This document shows, in pieces, positions 11,551 to 22,610 of a stretch of 64,000 nucleotides of DNA. The notes under the pieces were generated by a model, which searched no databases, was not told the DNA's origin, and saw only the letters and a list, made by a program, of their open reading frames with translations. This DNA is from Cystobasidiopsis lactophilus (lineage: Eukaryota > Basidiomycota > Agaricostilbomycetes > Agaricostilbales > Chionosphaeraceae): assembly GCA_001599975.1 (NCBI GenBank), contig BCIO01000003.1, forward strand, positions 3,287,727 through 3,351,726, given 5' to 3'. How positions within the stretch are numbered: the first letter of the stretch is position 1; each line of letters begins with the position of its first letter. A program made the translations under genes and the position numbers.

Positions 11551-13446
11551 ATGGCTCGGAGGACGTATGCTTTCTCTCAGAGCTACGACGACCAAGACTC
11601 AAGTATGCAGCGCACGACCAATTCATTCGACAGAGTCTCTCCCACTCCCCTACCTAGACGGCAGCTTGCCCTGCTCTTCACGGTTGTGAGTTCGCTTCCA
11701 ATTCTTGCGTCGCCTGCCTGCACTGACTGCAGCTACTTCAGTTGACTTTAGAGCCCATCGCTTACTTTGCCATCTATCCGTGAGTTCTAAGCCGGTTGAC
11801 GCTAAGTGATGCTTGCCTCCGGATGACAGCTTCTGACAGATTCGTCCAACAAGCTATCTTAGACTATGGCATCGCCAGAAGGGAGAGCGAAGTGGGCTAT
11901 TATGCGGGCCTGATTGAGTCCAGCTTCTTTTTCGCCGAAGCGCTCTTTGCCTTTCGCATCTGCGCGTTGTCGGACCATTATGGAAGGAAGCCTCTGCTCA
12001 TTGTTGGCGGCTTGGGCTCGGCTGTCTCTATCATTTGCTTTGGCCTCTCCAAAACACTGCCGACCATGATATTGTCACGATGCCTCCTCGGTGGGCTGCA
12101 TGAGCTAGTCCGAGAGAAGGAATTTGCTCACCGTCCGCGTCAGGTCTCCTCAACTCCAACAGCGGCATGTCCAAGGCTTCCATTTCCGAGCTCACCGATG
12201 ACACGAATAAGCCTACCGCTCTCGCTCTGACCCCTCTGGCCTACTGCTGTGGCACTTTACTCGGGCCCTTGATCAGCGGCCTACTCACCGATGCTGCTCG
12301 TCGGCCTCCCTTTTCGAACTCCCGTTTTTGGTCTGCCAACCCTTATTTTTTGCCCACTGTATCGGCCGCTGTGTTTCCGCTTCTCTCGGCGGCCGCGATC
12401 CTCTTTCTCTTCGAAGAGGTATGCAATGTTTCTATTTTCTTATCCCCAGCGTATCAAGTTGACCTCGATTTAGACCAATCAAGCTGCATTAAAAAAGAGC
12501 CTGTGGCGAAAACCATCGCAGCTCGGCACGGCGGAGGAGGCAGGGGGTCTCCTTGAAGAGACGCCAGACTCCCCAACCTCGCCCGAAATGGCGACCGGCG
12601 ATCAACAATACACCGTCCGCGCGCTTTTCTCTATAAGCGAGTGTCGCTATGCGCTGCTCGGATATGCTTCTATTTGCTTGGTGCGTTTCGCCGAAGGGTC
12701 CCAGGCTCTTAATCACCGCTTTAGCTGAGTCCGCGTGTGTCATACAGATGACCATCTCTGTAAACGCTACCATCATTATGTGGTTGTTTGAACCAATCGA
12801 CAAGAATGGCCTAGGCATGGGCCCGTCTCAAATTGGAGTGAGGTCTCGTCATTGCCAGCGTGCTTGCCGCGGAACTAAAGACTCGGGCTCAGGCATCTCT
12901 TGCGGCGAATGGTCTGACAGGAGCAATCGGAGCACTGCTTTTCTACCCACGCCTCCAGCGCAGATGGGGACGAAGAGCCATCTTCCGAGCCTCGGTTCCC
13001 TTTTACTTTTTCACTATAGCAGCGATGCCATTGGCCAACAGGCTAGCTGTCTGGTATGGCGACTGGAAGCATCCGCTGGTCATCTTGGTCGCGCTCTCGG
13101 TTCTGTCGTGCGCGTTGCCGGCTCAACTTGCTTTCGTGTCAGTGGCGCGCCCAATTTTTCACGGCTCAACCCTCTGACGGAACACGAGCATTGCAGTGCT
13201 TCAATCACAGCAGTTGTGTCCTCTGCGCCGCACCCCAGCTGCTTGGGCCGGGTCAGCGGGATGGCGCAAACCTTGGGTTCGACCGCCCGCGCCATTGGGC
13301 CCTGGGTCGCCACCGCCATTTTCTCCTTCTCCATCGAGCACCACCTGCTGGGCGGCAACCTGGTCTACCTGTTCCTCTCACTGCTAGTTGGCTTGGCCAT
13401 GCTGGCCTCGATCAAGTTCCCACCCGAACGGTCGACTGCTCGATAG
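11551..13446 (+). CDS. MFS transporter, ZIFL-like, tandem copy 2
   Basis: Paralog of the gene ending at 11251, in the same orientation. The ATG at 11551 gives a longer N-terminal tail (MARRTYAFSQSYDDQ) before the shared PRRQLALLFTV. Shared blocks include LTLEPIAYFAIYP, VGYYAGLIESSFFFAEAL, motif A as ALSDHYGRKPLLI (a His where most family members have Arg), LLNSNSGMSKASISEL, GTLLGPLISGLL, LFEPIDKNGLGMGPSQIG, YPRLQRRWGRRAIFRA and AIGPWVATAIFSFSIEH, ending at 13446. Introns fall at matching places. The central loop near 12480-12610 differs most in sequence and length. All exons read open, so the gene looks intact. It arose by local duplication old enough for clear protein divergence. Substrate unknown; the altered motif A may change kinetics. 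Confidence 0.9.
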
Positions 13447-14127
13447 TATCCATTGTGTCGTCTTCTTTCTGCCTTGTCTGTATCGCCTTGTATACCCAAT
13501 CCTCCTACTATCCCAGCTCCAAGCTGTCACCCGGGAGCGGCAGCCGCTGACACCAGGATGGCTTTGAAAGCGGAGATGCGATCTTGCAATTTGAGCTTTC
13601 AGTGTGACTCGCCCTTGCTGGATTTGTACTAGATTGGTAAGCTTAACAGACCTGAATGACTTCCGTAAAGTTTGAGCCCACTGGCCGCTCGAGTGCCAAC
13701 ATTTCGCCACCCCGGCCTTCGCTTCCTGCTCTTCCTCCGCCGATTCGACCTCCTCCTCCTGCCCTGGTTTCGCTGCCTATAGATGTCCACCAAGGACGCG
13801 GTCCTGCTTGGAGGAGGCCGGGAGCGGGCCGGCTGACCTTAACAAGGATTTAGAGTTTTGGCCAGGCAAGGTTTAAGGTTGTGCCTGGGAGCCTTGCTGC
13901 CGCTCGCTTGCCTCTTGCAGGACGCCCTGCTGCTGGCAAACTCTGATTTGCTGCTTGATGCTGTGCTGCTGATGTGGGCCCGATGCCGAGAGCCCGAGTG
14001 CTGCGAGAGGAGAGCAGGGAGGCTTCCCCTTGTCGACGAAACTCGCAACGGTCGCACGTCAAAACATTCCTGGGCCGACCCACCCTCTCTGGTTCTGTTG
14101 CATCCTGTTGACCAGGACTGACCGGCG
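13447..14127. other. Intergenic, no gene seen (0.68 kb)
   Basis: Downstream of the second MFS gene and upstream of the Mso1-like gene. A CT-rich pyrimidine stretch (about 13710-13790) resembles a fungal promoter or leader element. No conserved coding block was found on either strand. Confidence 0.45.
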
Positions 14128-15324
14128 ATGGAGAGCTTCAACTATGCGAAAGCCGGCCTGCGAGCGCAGCGGTCTCTGCCCTCGCTCAAGAGCGTGTCGC
14201 CAGATTGGTCGGCCATGCCAGAGATGCCCCAGTTCCCGACGACGCAGGACGTCTCGCAGGGCTGGGACAGCGTGAAGAAGACCGTCTGGTCCTCGATGAA
14301 CCGCTCCAACTCGTCCTCCACCACGGCCACCAGGACCGAGATCCCGCCTGTGGCAACGAGGAGGCCGAGCGCGCGGCAGATGGAGCCGTCCGCGTCGACG
14401 AGCAGCAACAGCAGCGCCGCCGCCCCCGCCGAGAGCTTGTGGCACAGGGTGCTGGCTGCCGTGCACAGCACAGAGGAGAGCATCAGGACCAAGTGGAACG
14501 GCGAGGAAGGCTACGGTTCGTTTCACCCCCTCTTGCTTCATGCCCTTCGAGGCCCCACGAACGCGTTCCTGATGGCTTGTTGCTATTTACAGAAAGTGAC
14601 CAGGACGAATACACGGGCGAGACGCACTTATCAAGAGTGATGAAGGAGTGAGCCGCCCTTGTTCGCTCGCAGGCTCGTGTTTCAAGTGGCTCACCCACGA
14701 CGTTTGCCTAGATACCACATTGGCAAAGTGACGGCCGCCTCAGAGCTGCCAAATTGGCTCTTCCCAGCTGAAGCCCGGTCCTCGTCCACCCGCTCTTGGG
14801 AGAACTCCACCAAGCCGCTGTTCGAAGGCCAAGTCCGCCGCCACTCTCGCCGCACCTCCACCCTCTTTTCCGACATCCCTGACCCGCAGCAGCAGCACCA
14901 GCAACAGTCCACACAAAAGCCCACGCACAGAAGGCGCAACTCTGTCTTTGACGACATCCCCTCCCCAACATCCTACCAGTTCCCGCGCAAGGGCAGCGTG
15001 GCCGGCTCCGTTGACTCTGGCTACTTCTCCTCGAACCCAGGCGGCTTACCGGATGGCCGGCTGTCCAACTCGTCCTCTGGCCACTTGTCCGGCTCGAGCG
15101 CGGCCGGCAGCTTCACCAGCGCGGGTGGCGCCCACTCGCCGGCGTTGAGCGCGTACGGGGCCAGGACGAGCGACAAGCTCAGGGCGATGAAGAGGTCGTC
15201 GCCCAACCGGTCCATGGACTTTGACAGGGAGAAGGCGGCGCAGGCGCAACCTCAAGAGACGGCGCCCACCCCAAAAGTCGGCTTGCCAAGTCGGCCTTCG
15301 ATGCAGAACCGGGGGCGGTACTGA
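14128..15324 (+). CDS. Mso1-like Sec1-binding domain protein
   Basis: Likely exocytosis factor that binds the SM protein Sec1 at vesicle fusion sites. I read three exons: 14128-14515, 14593-14647 and 14712-15324. Splicing in phase gives an acidic link ESDQDEYTGETHLSRVMKEY, then HIGKVTAASELPNWLFP. In Mso1 proteins a D/E-rich T-H-x-x-R-V helix is followed by K..LP-x-WL, and this matches. The N-terminal part has a Trp-containing helix (LWHRVLAAVHSTEESI). The rest, from about residue 170, is a low-complexity Ser/Gly/Pro/Gln-rich tail with two FDDIPSP/FSDIPDP-like repeats (near 14868 and 14948), and is presumably disordered. The assignment rests on one short motif region, so an unrelated protein with a similar motif remains possible. 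Confidence 0.6.
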
Positions 15325-15557
15325 TTTCACGACCGCATTCGTTTCGTCAAGCCTTGTACATGTAACATTCACACCCACCTTGCACTTTTTACCACACTTT
15401 CGTCGTTCCCCTCCCACTTTGCCACCTGCGCCGCGGTTTGGACCGCGCCCGCCAAAAAATTCGTGAGTGGCTTTTCTTCGTTATGTCTCTGCTCCCTCTC
15501 CCTGCGCCTCGCGTTCGACGATATAATGATGACAACAAGTTTATCCCTGTCCCAGTC

Positions 15558-15571
15558 CTTTTATAAAAGGC
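15558..15571 (+). promoter_or_regulatory. Possible TATA element upstream of DPH6-like gene
   Basis: The palindromic CCTTTTATAAAAGG lies about 340 bases before the Dph6 ATG at 15908. A short open frame of 11 codons starts at 15576, just after it, and would be an upstream ORF if transcription begins there. This rests only on the sequence match. Confidence 0.3.
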
Positions 15572-15907
15572 AACGATGCAGAGAAGAAACGTCGGTGGTA
15601 CGACCGACTGAAAAAATTCCCTCCAAACCACTTTTCGTGTGTGGCCAGGATGCTGATTCTGCTTGTTGTTCACGACAGAAACGTAAGCTTGGCCTTTTCA
15701 TACATGGCGACGCATCCTCCCATCCGCAGACGAAATACACTTTGATTGGGCGCCTTTTTCATTCCCGTGGCGCACCAATTTGGATTCCAAGAATCTGCTA
15801 GATCCATGCCCTGTCTTTTTGAGGCTTATCCTTCCCTTTAATTTGATATGGAGTGATTGGCCATAGGTTGACGAGGTACATCTTTGGTTTTTCGCAGGTT
15901 TTCACGA

Positions 15908-18281
15908 ATGCAGGTCGTCGTCTTGCTCAGCGGCGGCAAGGACTCGTGCTTCAACGCGTGCCACGCCGCCCGTCAAGGCCACACTTTGAAAGCGCTGGCA
16001 TCTCTTTCACCGGCTGCTGGAACAGGTCGGTTCCTTTCTGCACCCCAGCGGCTCCGCTGACTGCTCTTCGATGCTTGACAGACGAGCTGGATTCGTACCT
16101 CTATCAGACGGTAGGGCAAGACGGCATCTCCAGCATCGCTTCGGCTTTTGGGCTCCCGCTCTATCGGCGCACCATCCAAGGCGGCGCCGTGGACCAGTCG
16201 GTCGACTACACCTCGGCCGGCCGCGAGGAGGCAGACGAGACGGAGGACCTGCTTTTGCTCTTGACCGAAGTGCTGCGACACCACCCAGAGATCAAAGGGG
16301 TGGCCGTGGGAGCTATTCTGAGCAATTACCAAAGGACCAGGGTGGAGCATGTGTACGCTCCCTCCCCCTTCTCTGCAATCTACCCTCCTTCTTCATACTT
16401 GGGAACCCAAAGGTGTCGGCGATTGGGCTTGACGTCGCTGGCCTACCTGTGGCAGAGAGACCAGGTCGAGCTGATGGACGAGATGGCCGGTGCCGGCATG
16501 GACTCGAGGCTCATCAAAGTGGCTGGGGCTGGACTCCAAGTCAAGCACCTGAACCAGAATGTGTTCTCAGCTGAGATGAGGGACACTTTACACCAGCTGG
16601 TGCGCTTTAGCTTCAAGAAGGAGAATAGAAACAAAGGGCTAACGTTGTCCGAGCAGAACCAGCGCTTCGATCTGCACCCGGCTGGCGAAGGTGGCGAATA
16701 CGAGACGTTCACCCTTGACTGCCCGCTCTTCACAAAGCGCATCGAACTGTTCGCTCTCTTTCATCCGCTCAAAAGGATACATCTTCAATTTTGAGCGCAA
16801 CAGGCAAGAAACGGAAGTCGTCCAATCCTCCACCGGCGACGACCGCTTTTCAACTGTCGCTTACCTCCGCATCAAGTCCACCGAACTCGTTCCCAAGACT
16901 TCGGCTTCGACCTTGGACAGCGTGCGCGTCCCGCCGCTGGTGGACGAGCCGTCCCAACACCTGCTCGAAAGCTTGCCGGACGAAGTGCAGCAATTGGTCA
17001 GGCTGAAGGACGACGAGTGGCCTGTCTACGAGACAGAGCGATGTTTCTTTATGAAGCAAGATGGCAGCTTTGCCGTAGGGCAAATCAACGTGCCAGGCGA
17101 GAAGTCGGCGTCGGAGGAGACCAGAGATTGCTTCCTAGCTCTCAGAGGTGCAACTGTTTCCCATCATCTAAGCTGCCAATACTGATACTCGTTCTTGCAT
17201 GGTAGATGTCCTACAAGCAAATGGGCTGCAGCTCGCCAACGTCTCGCACATCAATCTCTACCTTTCCTCCATGTCCGACTTTGCGGACGTCAACGCGGTT
17301 TACTCCACCTTTTTCTCCATCTCGCCTCCTACAAGGGCGTGTGTCAGTGTCCACCTTCCACCGGGGATCAAAGTTCAGATGGACGTCATCGGCCTGTTGG
17401 ACACTGCACCAAGGCAGGCCCTCCACGTTCAGAGCCTGAGCTACTGGGCTCCCGCCAACATTGGACCTTACTCACAAGCCGTTAAGGTAGTCTTACTTTG
17501 CTTCGGACGTTGTCGCCTCCAGCCTGATGTTGACCCAGGGCGATAATTCAATGACCATCGCTGGCCAGATCGGTCTCGTCCCTCCGACTCTTTCACTCCC
17601 TTCGCCTTCAGACCTAAAGCTCGAGATGGTGTTGGCCTTGCAGCACGTTCGGCGCATTCATGAAGTCTTCGCTCCTTCGACGTTTGAGCTGGAGGACGTC
17701 GTGCTGTGCTGGTTGACCCTCGATACCTGGGCACAAGGGGTGAAGTGGTCCAAACAATGCTTCGAAAGCAAGTCGGTATTGTGCGCGGCGGCAAAAGCCC
17801 TGCCGAAAGGCGCTGGTGTGGAGTGGCAAGTCACATCCCGCCAGAGAGGTGGGGCAGCTTTTTTCTCCAGTCATCAAGAAATGTTTACTCAGAGGGCTTG
17901 TTAGAAGTGGCTGAGCGTACATCATCAAAGTCTCTGTTATGGGTGTCCAACAGCGGTGGCATTTCGCGTCAGTGGCTCAACTTGCTGAGAGAGGAGGCCT
18001 GATCCCGTGCTGACCTTCGACTTCCTGGGTTCCCAGAGACTGCCTACTTCCCAGGAACCCCATTGAGCATTCGCTTGTTCTACTGCAGCTCCATGATTCC
18101 GTCCAAAAGTGGGTTTTTGTGCCATTCATCGGTCCCTTAGAACCAGCTCAGCGACCTTCGTCCAGCTGCCCGCTTCGTCTCCGGTCTCGAAGATGCTCAA
18201 GTCACACTGGTAGAAGTGGATGCCCTGTACTTGGGGGAAGCAGAGCATGTTCATTGTGCGGCTGTCGCGACATACGCTTGA
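15908..18281 (+). CDS. DPH6: Diphthine-ammonia ligase with C-terminal RidA-type domains
   Basis: Catalyses the last step of diphthamide synthesis on elongation factor 2, the ATP-dependent amidation of diphthine. The ATG at 15908 opens directly into the ATP-pyrophosphatase P-loop, MQVVVLLSGGKDSCFNACHA. The downstream core is in family order: DSYLYQTVGQDGI, LPLYRRTIQGG, VGAILSNYQRTRVEHV, CRRLGLTSLAYLWQRDQ, and HPAGEGGEYETFTLDCPLF near 16675. The second half has two YjgF/RidA-like modules (NGLQLANVSHINLYLSSM near 17220; YWAPANIGPYSQAV then GDNSMTIAGQIGLVP near 17440-17580), as in yeast Dph6. Two introns near 16353 and 16600 are multiples of three and stop-free. The last exons are the least certain; the stop at 18281 follows a coding-like HVHCAAVATYA. 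Confidence 0.9.
16353..16412 (+). other. Stop-free intron of 60 nt in the DPH6-like gene
   Basis: GTACGC..CAAAG interrupts the conserved VEHV-CRRLGLTSL block. Removing it restores the family sequence, but the 60 bases are in frame and lack a stop, so retention would insert 20 residues. A second such intron, 57 nt at 16600-16656, splits LHQL from NQRFDLHPAGEGGEYE. Confidence 0.7.
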
Positions 18282-18356
18282 CATTTGGCTCTCGACAATG
18301 CAACTGTACATATCGGACCTTTCGATGTTGAGACATGCAGTGAACATCCTGGCTTT

Positions 18357-19808
18357 TTAAAGACCAGCCCAGCCTTTTGCCTTGACGCTCTCGACGAAGA
18401 GCTTCGTCGACTCCGCCTTGGACATGTATTTGATCCCGAGAATCTTTTGTGAAAGCGAGCTGGCCACGATCTTTTCAGCTTTCAGTGCAAGGACATTAAA
18501 AGAATCTCGTCACCTGTCGTAGAAGATGGTGTCGGCAGGTCGCTCGGACTCGTCAATGTACGGCCCAAGCTTGCTCGGGTCCGCCAACTTGTCTGTGTGC
18601 GCGATGTTGGTGTAATCTTGGAGGACATGCGTACCAGCCACGATGATAAATCTGATGCGCGCGTAAATAGGAGGATCCTTGCGGGCTCAGAGAATGAACG
18701 TACCGATGGCCAGCTGCTTCCTCAACTTGAAGAGACAGGGTATGAGCTCTAGCCAAGTCGGTCACGTCAATCCAGCTCATTCCGGGGGCCAGAAGGGTCT
18801 CTCGATCTGGCTTGCCCTCGAAGACAGCCTGGTACTGGCTGGCCGAAGATGTGTTGAGGTCGTCCGGAGTGGCGACTTCGTGGATGACGGGTCCAACGAT
18901 GAGGGCGGGAAGCAGAGTGACCAGATCCCAAGACACCTTGTTGTTCTTCTTGTAGTCCCATCCGGCCTTTTCAGCCAACACCTTGGAAGCGCAGTCTGTA
19001 GTAGAGAGCGAGTTCGCATTGCCCCCAGACGTGAGATGGGGCGGGCTTACACTTGTGAGGGCCAATGGACGCCATGCCGTGCTTCTCTACTTGTTTGGGC
19101 GAGTCCTCGTTCCAGTTGCTCTCGTTGTCTACGGCGAAACCAGGTTAGCATCACGCTTGATCAAACGTTCAAGGGCTCACATGGCTGAGGTGGAATTTCG
19201 CCCAGAGTCATGACGCACGCCACACTTCCTGTGATCACGATGCGCTTGACAGTGTCCCTATACTGCTGGTCAGATGAGCCGATAGCTTCGCAAGAGATCC
19301 GCCTACACTTTTGATGCGCTCTTGAGCACGCCGAGAGTACCGTTAATGGCCGGCTCGTAGTAGTCTTTGGGATCTTCTGACTTAAAGTGGACTGCTCTTG
19401 CGTGTCTTAGTTGAGAGCAGGGTATCAAGCAGTCGGGCACGCACAAGGCGAAGCGGTGTGCTGAATGGCAACGCAGCCCTTAACAGCCTCATCGAATGCG
19501 CCTTCCTGTTTGGTTTCTCAGCACTGCTCTTCCGTCATCGCAGATTATGGCTCACCTTGGCGATATCGTCGACAATGACGACCTCGAATTTGGAGCCATA
19601 CGATTTCCAGAGGTTGCGGAGGAAGCCAGCTTTTGACTCGGAGCGAACTGTAGTACGAACACTGTACCCGCTCTTCAACAAGTCGTTGACGACATGCGAG
19701 CCAACAACTGCAAAAGCAGTCAGAACCTAATTTCATTGCGGCGTTAAGAGTGTGCCTACAGCCATTGCCACCAGAGACGAGGACGAGACCGGATTGGACA
19801 GCTGGCAT
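18357..19808 (-). CDS. Extended SDR: NAD(P)-dependent reductase/epimerase-like
   Basis: Cytosolic NAD(P)-dependent oxidoreductase of the atypical/extended short-chain dehydrogenase type, near fungal dihydroflavonol-4-reductase-like, cinnamoyl-CoA-reductase-like and D-lactaldehyde dehydrogenase proteins. The first exon, from 19808, encodes the Rossmann glycine motif (VLVSGGNG, completed after the first intron). Next come SVRTTVRSESKAGFLRNL and VVIVDDIAK, the 2'-phosphate and acidic-turn region. VKRIVITGSVA is near 19235. The catalytic Tyr-Lys pair lies across an intron as KYCASKVLAEKAGWDY near 18990. Then follow LVTLLPALIVGP, SWIDVTDLARAH near 18780 and a C-terminal cap ending KAKGWAGL at the stop at 18357. 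About seven introns. The substrate cannot be read from sequence. Confidence 0.87.
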
Positions 19809-19882
19809 ATTTTTTGACTCAAGAGGAAGTTTTGGAAGAGAGAATCGTCGAGCAGGAGCAAACGCCGCCCCAGCTGCTCAAC

Positions 19883-20331
19883 ATGAGCGATCCCTCCCCA
19901 CGCTGGAGGCCGGCTATCATATCGGGAAGCGAGGGTGCCGATGAACTGCTCAGTCGACAGCTTGTCGGTGATACGAAATTGCAAGAGGCAGAACAACCAG
20001 CCACGAAACAGGTTATCGGACAAGAGCAACGAATTTCGGCGACGATTGACGGAGCGACTTCGAGCAGCACGTGAAAATGCGGTGGCAACCCCGAGAGTCC
20101 GAGCCCCTGCACCCTACTCGCAAGAAGAAACCGTCCAAGCAGTAGGAGGACACTGCGGGCTGTATCAAACGCACTGACGGCATCAAAGGCAAGTTGGAGA
20201 AGACCCACAAAAAAGTCTCCACCAGTGTCTCCGCCATCAACTTGCTCGTAAGCCAAGACGGCACCCTGCGGCATGGATTTATTACGATCCATATCTTAGC
20301 TATTGCTCTCTTACACTATAACCGCATTTGA
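19883..20331 (+). CDS. Small hypothetical protein, possibly tail-anchored
   Basis: I do not recognise this gene. Coding-like fragments lie in different frames. MSDPSPRWRPAIISGSEGAD starts at the ATG at 19883. A charged helix (DKSNEFRRRLTERLRAAREN) lies near 20020-20080. A final segment near 20160-20331 reads GKLEKTHKKVSTSVSAINLL and then a hydrophobic end (FITIHILAIALLHYN) before the stop. Short GT..AG introns could link them: GTGATACG..AAACAG fits the first junction, but the second is unclear. The layout, polar helices followed by a hydrophobic C-terminus, resembles small tail-anchored proteins. It is divergent from the SDR gene and shares its promoter space. It could also be spurious. Confidence 0.3.
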
Positions 20332-20356
20332 GGCTGCACAAAGCAAATCAGCAGGC

Positions 20357-21062
20357 TCAGCGCGGAAAAGATCGAAGACCTAACACGTTTCCGGCATACA
20401 GACATTCGATGACAGTTGCGTAGCTGTATACAACTTTAGTGTAGGCTCGGACAAGAAGAACAAGGATCGCGAAAACGAACTCATGCTCACTATCCAGCTC
20501 AAACGAATTCGACTGTGGGCAAGTGTATCGCACCGGGCACGACACAAAGGTCGTGGACGTAACAGGAACCGTCTTAGTCTTTGTGGCGATTGGTGTAGTG
20601 GTAGCGTATGGTTGGCCAATGAGGCGTTTGCATGCGTCTTTGAGGAAACAAGGGTTCGCACGTTTCAGGGCATCGAACAAGCTGGTAACCGAGCTTCGGT
20701 GGCCACGCTTCAGAAGAGGTATAGTTTCAGTAGCCTGTGCTCACCTCACGGGCATCAGCTGGTGTAACGGCTAGCCAAAGAATGGTAAACAGCTTACGAT
20801 GTGGGTAGATGTAATCGTCTTGGTGACTGTGTGAGTCTTGGCGGTTTTGGTGATCACATGCTGATGTAGATATGCCTTGCAGAGCGACTTGACTTCCTTA
20901 AGGTCGGTTTTGAGCTGGAAGACAAACGTAGGGGTTTGATTCGACAGAGAGCGCAGGCGGAACGTGTACGCAGTCGGCCCAGCGGGCAGCCGAGGTGCGC
21001 TCGAGGATATTGGCCGAGACAAACACAACAAAGTAAAGGAGAGTGAGAGTGAAGACGCGCAT
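20357..21062 (-). CDS. Small secreted protein with Thr/Lys-Thr motifs
   Basis: Predicted secreted protein of unknown function. The ATG at 21062 gives a signal peptide (MRVFTLTLLYFVVFVSA) and then a short mature start with a Cys. After an intron of about 55 bases (ending CTTCCAG) the frame reads LKTDLKEVKSLCKAYLHQHV followed by TKTAKTHTVTKTITSTH, a Thr-rich repeat of the kind seen in the stalk of the GH26-like gene at 4958-7115. A third exon near 20400-20700 gives FDALKRANPCFLKDACKRLIG, then TKTKTVPVTSTTFVSCPV, so Cys residues flank Thr-rich segments twice. The 3' end is uncertain; the stop at 20357 is the first in the last open frame. A cell-wall or effector-type role is only a guess. Confidence 0.5.
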
Positions 21063-21921
21063 TGTGAGGGCGTGAAGCTCTTGTTGGTACGGAAAGACAA
21101 AGGCAGGTCGCGGTGGCTTGCGAAGAAGGCCTTCAAATGCCCAGCGATGTTTTCGTACCGTTTGGTAGGCCAAAACGAGGAAGGCGAAGGCAGATCTCAA
21201 AGAGAAGGGTGGGCGCTGGGAGAACCGAGCGGACCGCGTCGGGCAACCACCGACGTGTAGAGAAGCATTTGCGCAAGCAAATTCAGGCCTAGCCCTCTTC
21301 TTCAGGCATCACATCGATCGCCGTAGAGGTGGAGGAAGCTCTTTAGACGGACCACGGCTCGATCCAAGGCAGTTCGAAGTTCGAACCATCGCGAGTTGGT
21401 CCAGCCGAGGCAGGCAGAGCGTAGCCAGGGATTTGACGTACGACGCATTCCTATATCACGCTTTCTTACGATAGCAGGTGGTCGCGCAGGCTGAAGAATG
21501 ACTCGAAAATGAGATTCGAAGACTAAGGGCAACCCATGGTGGCGGCAGCGCGCTGAACCAGGCTTGGTCATCGGCATCCCTAGCGTTGCTTCATGATGCT
21601 TGGATTCGCTGTCATATGGACGGAAGACTAGTTATTGCACAAAAGCGGAGGATCGAGAAGAGGAAGATTAAATCTGAAGCCATGCATTTTGAACAATCGA
21701 GATTGCACCCATGTTCTTGACACGAAGGTAAGGAAGCGGCACACAAGGAGATGTTGTGGCAAGGGAGAAGCATACCAAGGTGCAAAGCCGACAGCGAGCT
21801 TTTGGTAAAGCTTTTCTTGTCACATAGTGAGAAACGCAATAAATCGACCCATTCAGCGACTTCGCTTACACAGCTGATCAAGTGAAAGTAGTAGTTCTTC
21901 ATATGTGCAAGAAACTTCGGC
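21063..21921. other. Intergenic, no gene seen (0.86 kb)
   Basis: Between the secreted-protein start and the 3' end of the next minus-strand gene. Short frames only. I found no conserved coding block, RNA gene or repeat. Confidence 0.45.
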
Positions 21922-22610
21922 TCAAGACTCGAGATTGAGCTCGGCCAGCAGCTGGGCGACAGACGGTGGCGAGCGAGGGGAAGGTGGGGTCAAGATGGCC
22001 TCAGCTGTTGGTTCATGGACAGCACTAGTCATTGATCCTGGTGGACGATGACATCGGTGACTTTGAGCCCCAAAGATCTCAATGCTTCAAGGGCGTGACT
22101 TACTACGAGTCGAGGTCGGAGGAGGCGCGGGCAATACCATGCCTGGCGTCGTCGAGCGCTGGCGTCGCGATGGAGGGCGAAATGCAGGCAGAAGAGCTCC
22201 AAGAGCTGGAGGACCAGCTGGAGCGATGGAAGGCGGGGGAGGAGTCATCGCCGGCACGCCGCCAAAGTGGCGCGAGTTGGACACCATGAAAGGGGAGCCA
22301 CTTGGGACAAAGTACGAGCCAGATCCACCAAATTCAGTGGAGTCGAAGACTGGCATGACCAAGCGAGAAAGTGACGGATCGACGGGGACGTTGAACGTGG
22401 GCGGGACGGCCAGCGAGGGCAAGCTGGAATCGGCAGCGAGAAAGAAAGACGAAGTGTTCGAGACGTCGAGTTGTTGTTGTTTGAACGAGGTTTGCGTGGT
22501 ACCAGTCTGAAGTAAGCCGAAAGGCAGTCAGCAAGGCGCCAGAACGCCATAGATTTTGAAAGAATCCTGCTGCACACCTTAGCCTTGCGCTTGTTGGGTA
22601 GGAAGGACAT
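21922..22610 (-). CDS. Hypothetical Pro/Ser-rich protein
   Basis: I do not recognise this gene. The ATG at 22610 begins a basic start (MSFLPNKRKAK). After an intron of about 60 bases the frame continues TGTTQTSFKQQQLDVSNTSS, then a long Pro/Ser/Phe-rich stretch (PSLAVPPTFNVPVDPSL near 22410; PAMTPPPPSIAPAGPPALG near 22220) that looks disordered. Later short exons give LRSLGLKVTDVIVHQD and PSPRSPPSVAQLLAELNLES, ending at 21922. A short basic N-terminus, a disordered middle and a small C-terminal helix would suit a scaffold or nuclear regulator, but nothing here proves a role. The frame holds across the splice points I could place; exon number (three or four) is approximate. Confidence 0.45.

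Noticed and set aside
20581-20660. tRNA-like stretch (GGTGTAGTGGTAGCGTATGG followed by GGGTTCGCACG)
   Set aside because: The D-arm-like box and TpsiC-like box are present, but acceptor and anticodon stems do not pair well and the region is coherent coding sequence on the minus strand.
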